Positions 49,730 to 59,250 of a DNA stretch of 64,000 bases are shown here, one piece after another. The stretch's first letter is position 1. Every line of letters begins with the position of its first letter. The position numbers were made by a program, and so were the translations under genes. Origin of the DNA: CAKRJP01 sp963658085 (GTDB lineage: Bacteria; Bacillota; Clostridia; Lachnospirales; Lachnospiraceae); assembly GCA_963658085.1 (NCBI GenBank), contig CAVKOU010000003.1:62001-126000 (forward strand), read 5' to 3'. Below the pieces are notes generated by a model. That model did no database searches. It was not told the DNA's origin and saw nothing but the letters and a program-made list of their open reading frames with translations.

Positions 49730-51079
49730 TTATGCCAACCTATGAATTTTCCGTCTTACATAGATAAAGCAGACCACCTGCATAAGGATCGTTATGATCC
49801 AGGATACCGGGTAGGATATAAATAAAAATGTAAGGCTTCTATGACTTGGAAACAATCCATAGATCCATACGATTCTGGTTCCCACGGTTCCGATAATGGA
49901 AAGCACCATCGGAACCGTGGAAAATCCCATACCTCTAAGGGCTCCCGGGAAAAGATCCATTAGACCGCAGAAAAAGTATGTACTGGCTGTAAATGACAAA
50001 ATTTCCATTCCGCAATCTACTACTCCCTGCTGATCTGTATAAATATGCAAAAGCTGATTTCCAAAAAGGTAAGCAAGTCCTCCCATCACTACAGAAATCC
50101 CCACCGACAAGATCATACAGTCAACAAGAACTCTGTCCATTCGCTTAAATTTCCGAAGACCGTAGTTCTGACTGGTAAAGCTCATGCAGGCCTGAGTGAC
50201 TGCATTTACTGAAAAATACAAAAATCCCAAAATATTGTTAGCAGCGGTATAACCAGCCATGGCTGTAGAACCAAAGGAATTTACCGATGACTGCAACAGT
50301 GCATTGGAAATATTAATAACCGTACTTTGTATTCCTGCAGGGATTCCCACCTGAAAGATCTGCTTTAAGTACTCTCCTTTTATGGCAAGTTTATGAAAAC
50401 GGAACTGATAGCTCCCCTCCGTAAGATAGAGACACCGAAGTACCAAAGTCCCTGACACGAGCTGAGATACAACAGTTCCAATTGCCACACCGGCAACTCC
50501 AAGATGAAATACAATCACCAAAATCAGATTTAACGCCGTGTTCATAAGACCTGCAATAATCAAAAACATCAGTGGTCTCTTGGTATCACCTACGGCTCTT
50601 AGAATCGAAGCCCCGTAGTTATATACCATAAAAAATGGCATTCCCACAAAATAAATTCGCATGTACAGTACAGACTGGCCAATGATATGATCCGGAGTCC
50701 CCATAAGTTTCAGGGCAAATCTAGAAAGAGTAAGCCCCACAACAGTCATGAAGATTCCACTTAAGATTGCAAACAGAATTGCTGTATGTACCGTATCCGA
50801 CATCTCTTTGTGTTTCCCTGTCGCATAAAATCTGGCCGCCAGCACGTTGGCTCCCAGGGAGATTCCTATAAATAAATTAATAAAAACTGCAATCAATGCT
50901 GTGGTAGCTCCAACGGCCGCCAAGGCATCGCTTCCACTAAATCTTCCTACCACAATAATATCCACGGCATTAAATGTCAACTGTAACATACTGGATATCA
51001 TTAATGGAATCGAAAATGATATGAGTTTATCCATAATGGATCCGTTACACATATCAATTTCATATTTTCTACTACTCAC
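49730..51079 (-). CDS. MATE family efflux transporter
   Basis: A 449-aa exporter with twelve membrane spans and the two-fold MATE pattern: FSIPLMISSMLQLTFNAVDI and VGRFSGSDALAAVGATTALI in the first half, VGIPAGIQSTVINISNALLQ and YTAANNILGFLYFSVNAVTQ in the second. These proteins use sodium or proton gradients to expel drugs or metabolites. GTG start with GAGGAGAAG. Substrate not predictable. Confidence 0.92.
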   Translation of the reverse strand: MSSRKYEIDMCNGSIMDKLISFSIPLMISSMLQLTFNAVDIIVVGRFSGSDALAAVGATTALIAVFINLFIGISLGANVLAARFYATGKHKEMSDTVHTAILFAILSGIFMTVVGLTLSRFALKLMGTPDHIIGQSVLYMRIYFVGMPFFMVYNYGASILRAVGDTKRPLMFLIIAGLMNTALNLILVIVFHLGVAGVAIGTVVSQLVSGTLVLRCLYLTEGSYQFRFHKLAIKGEYLKQIFQVGIPAGIQSTVINISNALLQSSVNSFGSTAMAGYTAANNILGFLYFSVNAVTQACMSFTSQNYGLRKFKRMDRVLVDCMILSVGISVVMGGLAYLFGNQLLHIYTDQQGVVDCGMEILSFTASTYFFCGLMDLFPGALRGMGFSTVPMVLSIIGTVGTRIVWIYGLFPSHRSLTFLFISYPVSWIITILMQVVCFIYVRRKIHRLA

Positions 51080-51172
51080 GATCTTCTCCTCTAATTGTAA
51101 CGCAAATTATAACTCAAAGTCGAATGGCAGCTAAAAAGCTGCCATTCCCCCATTGATAATCATTTAAATATT

Positions 51173-53836
51173 CTAGTAGATAAACGTTCTAGAATCACTG
51201 GTTCTGATTCCTTCGTAATTGTCTGATGGTACAGCCCCACCTTTCTCTACCAATACGATCTGTATACCCTCCAGTCGTTTCCCAAGGCCTTCAGAACCTG
51301 CAGCCAATCCGTTTTTCGTCCATCCAAGCCATCCGTAGGTTTGGATGTGGACTCTATAGTAGACATCATAATATTGTTCCATATTCCCTGTCAGCTTAAT
51401 GCAAATAGCTTCCAAACGCTTCGCCTCTCCGCTGGTTCCTGACATCTCGCCGTTTTGTACCCAATTACTTGAGTCATTTGCATCCTGCTGCCAGCCATAG
51501 GTCTGCACATGGGTAGTATAAGCAATTCCTCCGCTGTGATCTGTATTTGCCAGGGAAATTTTAATTCCTTCCAAACGCTTTGCCAAGCCACTGGTTCCTG
51601 CCATGATACCGTTGCTTACAGTAGACTGCCAGCCATAGGTTTGGACATGCGTACTGTAGTTTACTGATACTTCTTTTGCACGCATAGCCTCTGTAGCAGT
51701 AGAAGTCACGCCCTGGTAAGTGGCATCCGGAGCATCGCCTCCCTTTTCAACCAATACGATTTGAATCGCCTCCAGACGTTTTCCATAACCGGAGCTTCCT
51801 GCAGACTCTCCATTTTTAGCCCAGCCAAGCCATCCGTAAGTCTGAGCGTGAACACGGTAATATACATCATAGTGTTCTGCCACTTCTCCTGTCAGCTGAA
51901 TCTTGATGGCCTCTAGTCGTTTCGCCTCGCCGCTAGTCCCTGCCATGTCTCCATTTGCAGTCCATGTAGAAACATCATCCATATCTGCCTGCCAGCCGTA
52001 GGTCTGAACATGGGCAGTATAGCTGATACCTCCTTCATAAGGAGTATCTTTTAAGGTAATGTTGATTCCCTCCAGACGTTTTGCCTCTCCACTGGTTCCT
52101 GACACAACACCGTCTTTTACCCAGTTTTGCCAACCGTAGGTCTGGACATGGGTCTTATACTGAACAGATGCCTCTGCATGACCTACATTATTTGTATAAG
52201 CCTTCACGCAATAATTTCCGCCGGATTCTTCCTGGTAGGAATTATTTTCCAGATATAAGCTTCTTCCATCATTTCCACTTACCGCCTGAGTCCATATGCC
52301 TCCGCCTCCATCTGCAGTGCTATGCTCCTGATAAATCGCTGATTCCTGATCCAACGTTACCACCACCGCATAGGTAGAGCCAGGAGTCAAGCTAACTTCC
52401 GAATTTAAAGGTACCGTGTACATTCCCTCATAGGTCGTATCACCCTCTGTAGTGGCACTTTCCTGCAAGGTTCCACTGGTAGGATCCTTTGCATTCTGAA
52501 GATCTGTATAAATACTGATCTTATAGTGTACATCTGACTTTCCAAGAGCAATGGAAACAGCCTTTAAGTTTTCTGCTGTGATTCCATTTACCTGTTTTGT
52601 GGTAAAAACATTTGCCACTGTAGTATTTCTGGAAGTCACTACTCCAAGACCTCCATCCAACTGATAGTTATTATCATAGTAATCTGCCTGACCAGGCACC
52701 GTAGCGTCAAAGGCCCAAGCACTCTTTTGGATAGAACTGGTCTCATAGGATACCCAAAAATAATCCGCTTCATTTTCTGTAGATCCCCAACTATTTCTCA
52801 CTAACCAAGCTCCATCTGCGGAAGGACGATTATTTTCCGGGAAATTGTCCTTGGAATAAGTATCATCCCAACCAACGATCACAACAGTATGACTTCCCTG
52901 CGGATCTTTTGTGCCATCTGTATCGTAATAAGTATAGGTCCCATTGCTGTCGGTTTGCATGAGATCTCCATTTAAGTATAGCATGATTCCGGCAGCGCCA
53001 TAATCTCTCACTGCCTTCTTCACGGCATCTGGCTGTTCTTTCAAATTAATCTTATAATAATTTTGCAAATGAGCCACATCCGCATCATAAGCCAATGAAC
53101 TGTCTAAACCGCTGTTAATAGTAGCTTCAGCACTTCCATAGTCTGCGGAGGACTCGGATGCCGCACCGATCCACTGTGCAAGTCTTCTTGCTGCATAACC
53201 GTAATTACCGCCCCGACTAAGATAATTAGGGGATCCTCCATAACTAGAAACATCTCCTGTTGTACCATTTAAAGGATCTGTTACAAAATTATAGGTAAAA
53301 TAACTTAATTGCAATTCGCTTAAATCTATCGATGAATCTGCCAATCCCTGATTTATCAGGTTAAATTCCATCATTCCCAAAGCTGCAAAAGCCCAGCAGG
53401 TTCCATATCCTCCCTGTGCTCTTGCCGCAGGATAATTTTCTCTTAAAGCTGTTACATCATTTTGATAAGCGGCCGGTAGCCCGGCACTTCGATAAAGATT
53501 GATTGACTCCTCTGTCACATCCACCTCTTCATCTTCTTCCGTCTCCAAATATCCGCCTCCCGTAACTACAGAAGAATCCAAATACTGAGAAACCTCGCCG
53601 TCTGATGTGACATCCTGGGTAATTTCTTCTGAAGCCACTGCATTTTCTGATGTGACATCCTGAGAAGCTTCCTCTGAAGCAGCCTCACTTTCAGATACTG
53701 TATTCTGCGTACTTTCTTCTCCGGAAGCCTCCACACTTACCTCTCCACCGGAAGTAGGTTCTTCGGCAAATGCAGGAGTAATTAAAGATATACTTAAGGC
53801 AAAGGCCAAAAAAGTAGCCAAAAATTTTCTCTTCAT
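51173..53836 (-). CDS. Secreted C1-family (papain-like) protease with six ChW repeats
   Basis: An 887-aa exported protein. Signal peptide 1-24 (FLATFLAFALSISLITPAFA); residues 25-110 are a Ser/Glu/Val linker with a repeated EEASQDVTS-type unit. The protease domain has QGGYGTCWAFAALGMMEF (catalytic Cys), GSHTVVIVGWDDTY (His) and LVRNSWGSTE (Asn). A beta-rich lectin-like part follows to about 540. The C terminus carries six clostridial hydrophobic-W repeats (HVQTYGW...GTSGEAKRLEGI), in two sets of three. ChW repeats usually anchor or bind at the surface. Probably a cell-surface protease. Confidence 0.92.
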   Translation of the reverse strand: MKRKFLATFLAFALSISLITPAFAEEPTSGGEVSVEASGEESTQNTVSESEAASEEASQDVTSENAVASEEITQDVTSDGEVSQYLDSSVVTGGGYLETEEDEEVDVTEESINLYRSAGLPAAYQNDVTALRENYPAARAQGGYGTCWAFAALGMMEFNLINQGLADSSIDLSELQLSYFTYNFVTDPLNGTTGDVSSYGGSPNYLSRGGNYGYAARRLAQWIGAASESSADYGSAEATINSGLDSSLAYDADVAHLQNYYKINLKEQPDAVKKAVRDYGAAGIMLYLNGDLMQTDSNGTYTYYDTDGTKDPQGSHTVVIVGWDDTYSKDNFPENNRPSADGAWLVRNSWGSTENEADYFWVSYETSSIQKSAWAFDATVPGQADYYDNNYQLDGGLGVVTSRNTTVANVFTTKQVNGITAENLKAVSIALGKSDVHYKISIYTDLQNAKDPTSGTLQESATTEGDTTYEGMYTVPLNSEVSLTPGSTYAVVVTLDQESAIYQEHSTADGGGGIWTQAVSGNDGRSLYLENNSYQEESGGNYCVKAYTNNVGHAEASVQYKTHVQTYGWQNWVKDGVVSGTSGEAKRLEGINITLKDTPYEGGISYTAHVQTYGWQADMDDVSTWTANGDMAGTSGEAKRLEAIKIQLTGEVAEHYDVYYRVHAQTYGWLGWAKNGESAGSSGYGKRLEAIQIVLVEKGGDAPDATYQGVTSTATEAMRAKEVSVNYSTHVQTYGWQSTVSNGIMAGTSGLAKRLEGIKISLANTDHSGGIAYTTHVQTYGWQQDANDSSNWVQNGEMSGTSGEAKRLEAICIKLTGNMEQYYDVYYRVHIQTYGWLGWTKNGLAAGSEGLGKRLEGIQIVLVEKGGAVPSDNYEGIRTSDSRTFIY

Positions 53837-53857
53837 ATAACTGCCATCCCCTCTCTT

Positions 53858-54790
53858 TTAAATAGTTGTGAAATCCGGTGCCCCTTTAAGATCATAAGGT
53901 GTCACCTGGTATACATAATAATTCAACCAATTGGTATACAAGTTATTTGAAACAGATCTCCAGGTAAGTAAAGGCTTATTTTCCGGATTGTCTTCCGGAT
54001 AATAATTCTTTGGAATGTCAATCGGAAGACCCTTAGACATATCCCTTTTATACTCTGAATCCAATGTCATGCGATCGTATTCCGGATGCCCCATAACAAA
54101 AATCTGTCTTCCTTCTTTGGCACTGGCCAGGAAAACGCCCGCCTCGTCGGATTCTGCCAAGATCGTAAGATCCTTGTGTGCTCGGATTTTTTCTACCGGA
54201 ACATCCGTATGCCTGGAGTGTGGTGCAAGAAATACATCATCAAATCCCCGGACCAATGGGATCTTTCGATTCAAGACTCTGTGCCTGTAAATTCCAAAAA
54301 GCTTCTTATCTAACAAACATTTATCAATTCCATAATGATAGTATAGTGCCGCCTGGGCTCCCCAGCAAATGTGTAAGGTAGAAGTCACATGGGTTTCTGT
54401 CCAGTCCATAAGGACTTTAAGTTCCTCCCAGTAGTCCACTTCTTCAAAGTGAATTTTCTCTACCGGTGCCCCGGTAATAATAAAACCATCAAATCTTCGA
54501 TCTTTGATATCTGAAAAACGCACATAAAACTGATTCAAATGGCTCAGTGCTGTATTCTTAGACTCGTGACTTGACAAGGTCACAAAGGTAACATTTACCT
54601 GCAACGGAGTATTGGAAAGAAGTCTAAGCACCTGCAATTCCGTGTCTTCTTTTAAGGGCATCAAATTCAAAATTCCGATCTCAATAGGACGAATATTTTG
54701 ATGGGTTGCCCGATGTTCGTCCATTACAAAAATATTTTCAGTTTCCAGAATCTCTTTTACCGGGAGATCATTCTGTACTTTAATTGGCAT
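53858..54790 (-). CDS. metA: Homoserine O-acetyltransferase MetA
   Basis: Glutamine-amidotransferase-like enzyme acylating homoserine for methionine synthesis. Catalytic Cys is in TLHICWGAQAAL, His in VMGHPEYDRM, and NLMPLKEDTELQ is near the N terminus. In TGAPVEKIHFEEVDYW the residue after V is Glu; in this family Glu there favours acetyl-CoA and Gly favours succinyl-CoA, so it should use acetyl-CoA. Its ribosome site AGGGGA is in the end of the AI-2E gene, 5 bases upstream. No SAM riboswitch is seen before it. Confidence 0.92.
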   Translation of the reverse strand: MPIKVQNDLPVKEILETENIFVMDEHRATHQNIRPIEIGILNLMPLKEDTELQVLRLLSNTPLQVNVTFVTLSSHESKNTALSHLNQFYVRFSDIKDRRFDGFIITGAPVEKIHFEEVDYWEELKVLMDWTETHVTSTLHICWGAQAALYYHYGIDKCLLDKKLFGIYRHRVLNRKIPLVRGFDDVFLAPHSRHTDVPVEKIRAHKDLTILAESDEAGVFLASAKEGRQIFVMGHPEYDRMTLDSEYKRDMSKGLPIDIPKNYYPEDNPENKPLLTWRSVSNNLYTNWLNYYVYQVTPYDLKGAPDFTTI

Positions 54791-54795
54791 AATCT

Positions 54796-56295
54796 CTATT
54801 CCCCTTTTTCATGATTATTCGTCTCTTCATTCTTAGCTTCTTCATTCTTAACTTTTTCGTTCTTCACATTTTCTTCCATTTCTTTCATATCATGAAGCTT
54901 TGAATTTACATAATTTCCGTCATCATCCACATAGCTCATCTCATCATAGAAGGCAGAAGATACCGGAAGATTCTTTTTCTCCAAATTCCCCTGCATGAAC
55001 ATACCTACCATATAGTAGATGACTGCAAAGGTCGGAACACCCAAAACCATACCTACAAAACCGAACAGACCGCCACCCAAAAGGATAGCCACAATTACCC
55101 AGAAAGCTGACAATCCTGTAGAGTTTCCGAGGATTTTCGGGCCTAAAATATTACCGTCAAACTGCTGCAATACTAAAATAAAGATCAAGAAATAAAGCCC
55201 CTGAATCGGCTCTGCCAAAAAGATCAGGATGGCACTCGGAATTGCTCCAATATATGGGCCAAAAAACGGAATCACGTTGGTCACACCTACGATCACACTG
55301 ACCAAAGCAACATAAGGCATCTTGAGTATGGTCAAACCGATAAAGCACAAGACTCCGATAATCGCAGAGTCTATGATTTTACCAATAACAAATCCTCCAA
55401 AAATCTCATTTGTCTTTGTAGAAAAATGAAGAACTAAGTTAGCCTGTCTGGCCGGAAGCAGTGCATAGACACATTTCTTAATCTGTCTCACAAACACCTC
55501 ACGACTAAAGAGCAGATAGACGGATACGATCATACCGATCAACAGGCTCGTAACTGTAGTAACGATTGCAGATACTCCATCTGTCACATTAGACATCAAG
55601 CTGTTTGCCTGAGACATGAGACTATTTTTCAGCCAGTTTTGGAACATATCTGTTCCCTGAGAGAGAACTTCCTTAAAAATCACGCTTAAGGTCGAATCTC
55701 CCTTTACCATATTGTCAATTTGATTCACCCAGTTATTTAGCTGTTTAGGCAAGGTATAAACCAGATTCCTAATACTGTTATACAACTCCGGAATCAACAT
55801 GTTGCATAATAAGACGACCAATAAGATCAGCAAGATTTCTGATGCAAAAATTCCGATAGCTCTTGCAATCTTCTCCCCACGCCCTTCCTTTGTTACATAA
55901 GATTTCAAATAAGGGGTTAAAAATTTTTCAATGAGCTTCACTAAGGGATTTAACAAAAAGGCAATCACAAATCCGAAGATCACCGGCATGAGAACCCCAA
56001 TCACCTGTCTGATAAGGTCAGATAAATCCGGAAATCTGAGCAATACAAAATAAAAGGCAATGGCTGCAGCAATTACTAAAAATGCTGTTATACCGCGATT
56101 AAAATGCTGTCTCAACTTAGACGTGCCTTTCTTTTTTCCAAGCTTTGGTTGATTAGCATAATAAACTTTTTCTATATCCTCGCTATTTTTTTTACGAGAA
56201 TGAATCTTCTCTTTAACTTCTTCTCGTTCTTTTTCTACTTTCTTAATTGTCTCTTCCAATTTATCTTCAACAACCTCTTCTAATTCTTCTTTCAT
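54796..56295 (-). CDS. AI-2E (UPF0118) family permease
   Basis: A 499-aa membrane protein. A charged N-terminal helix (KKVEKEREEVKEKIHSRKKN) leads into about eight spans with the family's GVTNVIPFFGPYIGAIPSAI and QFDGNILGPKILGNSTGLSA blocks. The family includes TqsA, an AI-2 exporter, and sodium-proton antiporters, so the substrate is open. The C terminus has three 15-base repeat units giving KVKNEEAKNEETNN. It overlaps no gene but metA starts 5 bases after it. Confidence 0.88.
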   Translation of the reverse strand: MKEELEEVVEDKLEETIKKVEKEREEVKEKIHSRKKNSEDIEKVYYANQPKLGKKKGTSKLRQHFNRGITAFLVIAAAIAFYFVLLRFPDLSDLIRQVIGVLMPVIFGFVIAFLLNPLVKLIEKFLTPYLKSYVTKEGRGEKIARAIGIFASEILLILLVVLLCNMLIPELYNSIRNLVYTLPKQLNNWVNQIDNMVKGDSTLSVIFKEVLSQGTDMFQNWLKNSLMSQANSLMSNVTDGVSAIVTTVTSLLIGMIVSVYLLFSREVFVRQIKKCVYALLPARQANLVLHFSTKTNEIFGGFVIGKIIDSAIIGVLCFIGLTILKMPYVALVSVIVGVTNVIPFFGPYIGAIPSAILIFLAEPIQGLYFLIFILVLQQFDGNILGPKILGNSTGLSAFWVIVAILLGGGLFGFVGMVLGVPTFAVIYYMVGMFMQGNLEKKNLPVSSAFYDEMSYVDDDGNYVNSKLHDMKEMEENVKNEKVKNEEAKNEETNNHEKGE

Positions 56296-56425
56296 AAATT
56301 CCTCTATAATTTTCCTATTATCTTTTCAGATTCTGACATACGCCATAATTATACTATCCTCGTTAAGTACCGTCAACCGTCGGCCGCCCCTCTGACAAAT
56401 TCAAAAAATCCCTTAAAACCAAAAA

Positions 56426-56462
56426 GAGTGCCACCTGCCTAAAAGGTGACATCTCTTTTTAT
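56426..56462 (-). terminator. Terminator after the SEC-C gene
   Basis: Minus-strand stem AAGAG-TGxCACCT with AGGTGxCA-CTTTTT, ending in a T run; about 37 bases after the SEC-C gene. Confidence 0.7.
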
Positions 56463-56498
56463 TATTGCTAATTCTTTTTAAATTCAAACGGCCAGTTA

Positions 56499-57017
56499 CT
56501 AGGCGTTTTTTCCGCAGCACTTCTTATATTTCTTACCGGATCCACACGGACATGGATCATTTCTTCCGATCTTCTTCTCCTTACGAATAGTTCCGGACTG
56601 CTTCTGCTCCCTGTAAAGGCGCTTAAGCTCCTCCTCAGAGAAGATCTCTTTCCACTGTGGAAGTTCATAAAGCCAGTCAGCCTTTGCATCTACCATGTTC
56701 TTGTAAAGCTTTGCCTTATCGTAAACCAAGTTCACCTGAGTATCCTCGTCCATGGTCTCGATTGGATTAGCCTCTACCAAGCTGTCATTGATTCCGTCTA
56801 AAAATCCAACCATAGTAAGAACCTTCTGTCCGTACTTCTCAGCCAGTTCCTTAACAGTTCCTCTCACTTCCTCTTCAGGATTAGAAAGTAACTGCTCATA
56901 AATCTCTTTCTCAATCTGGAAATATGTTCCCCAAAACTTCTGAAGAGTTCCTCTATCCGCACTTTCATCATAAGCAATGGCTCTCCACTGATCTAATAAT
57001 GTATTTGTGTCACTCAT
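56499..57017 (-). CDS. SEC-C metal-binding domain protein
   Basis: A 172-aa protein of unknown role with a C-terminal SEC-C zinc motif, KIGRNDPCPCGSGKKYKKCC, the same module as at the end of SecA. Residues 1-140 are helical (FWGTYFQIEKEIYEQLLS, NLVYDKAKLYKNMVDAKADW), without a known family. The module often binds ribosomal or unfolded proteins; a chaperone-like role is a guess. The ATG at 57017 has GGAG nine bases upstream. Confidence 0.87.
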   Translation of the reverse strand: MSDTNTLLDQWRAIAYDESADRGTLQKFWGTYFQIEKEIYEQLLSNPEEEVRGTVKELAEKYGQKVLTMVGFLDGINDSLVEANPIETMDEDTQVNLVYDKAKLYKNMVDAKADWLYELPQWKEIFSEEELKRLYREQKQSGTIRKEKKIGRNDPCPCGSGKKYKKCCGKNA

Positions 57018-57108
57018 TGTCAAAAACTCCTTTGTCTGTATTCATTGCAATTTTTCATCGCTCCTTATATAATACTAAAGTAAAAAGAAGTTGTAAAGGA
57101 TGATTCCT

Positions 57109-57393
57109 ATGAAAAATTTGAAACGAATTTTAGCAGCCGCAGGTGCAATTCTTTTAATTGCTATGTATGTTAGCACCTTGGTTTTCGCTTTTATTGATCA
57201 CTCAAAAACTTTAGGGCTTTTAAAAGCCTCCATTGCATGCACCATTATTCTGCCGTGCCTTCTATATGCCTATTCTCTGGTTTATAAGATTTCTAAGCAC
57301 CAGGATATAGAATTCCCATCAGAAGAATCTTCCGAAGATTCCGATAAAAATTCTATGGAAGATATCTCCAAAGATTCAATAATCAAAGAATAG
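57109..57393 (+). CDS. Small two-span membrane protein with acidic tail
   Basis: A 94-aa protein of unknown function. Two hydrophobic spans, ILAAAGAILLIAMYVSTLVF (about 7-27) and ACTIILPCLLYAYSLVYKI (about 43-62), then an acidic C terminus (SEESSEDSDKNSMEDISKDS). The ATG at 57109 has AAGGA at 8 bases; the one at 57100 is too close. Own terminator follows. Divergent from the SEC-C gene. Small envelope protein is a fair description. Confidence 0.75.
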   Translation: MKNLKRILAAAGAILLIAMYVSTLVFAFIDHSKTLGLLKASIACTIILPCLLYAYSLVYKISKHQDIEFPSEESSEDSDKNSMEDISKDSIIKE

Positions 57394-57400
57394 TATCAAA

Positions 57401-57437
57401 CAGGTGGAACTGACATTTCTATCAGTTCCACTTGTTT
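57401..57437 (+). terminator. Terminator of the small membrane protein gene
   Basis: Stem gtggaactga/tcagttccac (57402-57411, 57420-57429) with TTGTTTCTACTTT on the plus strand. It may also end the small minus-strand gene. Confidence 0.75.
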
Positions 57438-57451
57438 CTACTTTAAATATC

Positions 57452-57625
57452 TTATGAAAAGCATGCTTCCAATCTTGCCATCTCATAATAGGCCATACTC
57501 ATTCGTTCTTTTGATTCTTTCATCCCTTTCTCGCTGCGAAGTTGATTTTCCCGTTCCTTCGCCTCCTTTTGTTTTCTACGTTTATTCAGGTATTCTTCAA
57601 TTGAGATCACTTCATGTTGTTCCAT
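57452..57625 (-). CDS. Small charged coiled-coil protein
   Basis: A 57-codon frame with a strong GGAGG ribosome site nine bases before its ATG. The product begins MEQHEVISIEEYLNKRRKQK and continues as a charged helix (EAKERENQLRSEKGMKESKE) ending RMSMAYYEMARLEACFS. No family recognised. The good start, the amphipathic composition and the fit between terminators support a real gene. Could be a small regulatory or protein-binding peptide. Confidence 0.7.
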   Translation of the reverse strand: MEQHEVISIEEYLNKRRKQKEAKERENQLRSEKGMKESKERMSMAYYEMARLEACFS

Positions 57626-57888
57626 ATAAAAAAACCTCCTTTATTACTTACCACATCTTTTTCACGATGGGTCTTTATATATAATCGTAATTGCTTTTTT
57701 TCTAATACATGACCTTTTCTATAAGACACTCTTATTGTAATACATAAGTATGTCAAATATATGGCGCATTTATTAAATTAAGCTTAACTAGTTTGTAACA
57801 CTTTATAAACTATTATACGAAGGCAAAAAAGATAGGGATATTACTTTTCTTAACTTTCAAAAAAATTCATCAAAAGGAGTTTTTTTTA
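57626..57888. other. AT-rich intergenic stretch without a gene
   Basis: About 260 bases, very AT-rich, between the small coiled-coil gene and the purA terminator. On the minus strand TATATA with a loose -35 near 57680-57705 could be the small gene's promoter. No frame, tRNA or strong hairpin was found. Confidence 0.6.
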
Positions 57889-57936
57889 CATAAAAAGACG
57901 GCTTGCATCGTGTCTCCACGATACTAACCGTCTTGT
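57889..57936 (-). terminator. purA terminator
   Basis: Stem aagacgg/ccgtctt with inner atcgtg/cacgat (57896-57934), then TTTTTATG on the minus strand. Confidence 0.88.
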
Positions 57937-57941
57937 ATTAA

Positions 57942-59222
57942 TTATTTATTTCTGTAAATAATATCAGAACGTCCCGGTCCATTTGAAACCATTGTGATCG
58001 GATATCCAATCTGCTCCTCAATGAACTCTACATAGTTTCTGCAGTTCTCCGGAAGATCTTCATAATTCTTAATACCACGAATGTCACATTTCCATCCAGG
58101 AAGAGTCTTAAGCACCGGTTTAGCCTTCTCCAACAAATGAGTAGTCGGGAATTCTGTAGTAACCTCTCCGTTAATCTCATATCCTACGCATACCGGAATT
58201 TCATCCAAATATCCAAGAACATCCAATACTGTAAAGGCAACATCTGTTGTTCCCTGCATACGGCATCCGTACTTAGATGCCACACAGTCAAACCATCCCA
58301 TTCTTCTCGGACGACCTGTAGTAGCTCCAAATTCTCCTCCGTCACCACCGCGGCGTCTAAGCTCATCTGCTTCCTCACCGAAGATTTCGCTAACAAAAGC
58401 ACCCGCACCTACTGCACTGGAGTAAGCCTTGCAAACTGTAATAATCTGCTTGATCTCGTAAGGTGGTACGCCCGCACCGATAGCTCCGTATGCAGCCAAG
58501 GTAGAAGAAGAGGTAACCATTGGATAAATTCCATGATCCGGATCCTTCAAAGAACCCAGCTGTCCTTCCAGTAAGACTTCCTTGCCTTCCTTCAATGCAT
58601 TGTGCAAATACAGACTAGTATCGCATACATAAGGCTCGATCATGCGCTTATACTCTTGTAACTCTTCATATAATTCATCAGGATTAATGAGTGGTTTGTG
58701 ATATAAGTGCTCTAACAGCACATTCTTCTGCTCTGCAACTCTTACGACTTTTTCTTTAAGCAAATCATCATCAAATAATTCGCTTACCTGGAAACCGATC
58801 TTTGCATATTTATCTGAATAGAAAGGTGCGATACCTGACTTTGTAGATCCAAAGGACTTTCCAGCAAGTCTTTCCTCCTCATAAGCATCAAAGTTCTTAT
58901 GATAAGACATTACCATCTGAGCTCTGTCAGATACTAAAATCTTCGGCATCGGAACATCACGCTCTACGATAGACTGAATTTCCTTGAAAAGTACCGGAAC
59001 ATCCAAAGCTACACCATTACCAATAATGCTTGTGGTGTGGTCATAGAAAACACCTGATGGCAATGTATGGAGAGCGAACTTTCCATAATCATTAATAATG
59101 GTATGTCCTGCGTTTGCTCCTCCCTGAAATCTAACAATGATGTCTGCTTTCTGAGCTAACATATCGGTAATCTTACCTTTTCCTTCGTCACCCCAGTTTG
59201 CACCTACTACTGCTTTAACCAT
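57942..59222 (-). CDS. purA: Adenylosuccinate synthetase
   Basis: Joins IMP and aspartate using GTP, the first step to AMP. VVGANWGDEGKGKITDMLA is the GTP loop with catalytic Asp and Lys, NAGHTII the His loop; DHGIYPMVTSSS and ATTGRPRRMGWFD bind IMP and GTP. At 426 aa normal, though several blocks are more divergent (GQLGSLKDPDHG instead of GQGALLDIDHG). The ATG at 59222 has AGGAGG at 7 bases. Single-gene unit with strong promoter and terminator. Confidence 0.94.
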   Translation of the reverse strand: MVKAVVGANWGDEGKGKITDMLAQKADIIVRFQGGANAGHTIINDYGKFALHTLPSGVFYDHTTSIIGNGVALDVPVLFKEIQSIVERDVPMPKILVSDRAQMVMSYHKNFDAYEEERLAGKSFGSTKSGIAPFYSDKYAKIGFQVSELFDDDLLKEKVVRVAEQKNVLLEHLYHKPLINPDELYEELQEYKRMIEPYVCDTSLYLHNALKEGKEVLLEGQLGSLKDPDHGIYPMVTSSSTLAAYGAIGAGVPPYEIKQIITVCKAYSSAVGAGAFVSEIFGEEADELRRRGGDGGEFGATTGRPRRMGWFDCVASKYGCRMQGTTDVAFTVLDVLGYLDEIPVCVGYEINGEVTTEFPTTHLLEKAKPVLKTLPGWKCDIRGIKNYEDLPENCRNYVEFIEEQIGYPITMVSNGPGRSDIIYRNK

Positions 59223-59250
59223 ATCATTTCCTCCTGACAAGTTGTCTGAA

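Noticed and set aside
54791..54795. SAM riboswitch before metA
   Set aside because: Only 5 bases separate it from the upstream gene, and no such fold is visible before the AI-2E gene either.
41422..56295. Functional AI-2 circuit of luxS and the AI-2E family permease
   Set aside because: The genes are 13 kb apart and the permease family has varied substrates; the sequence gives no direct link.
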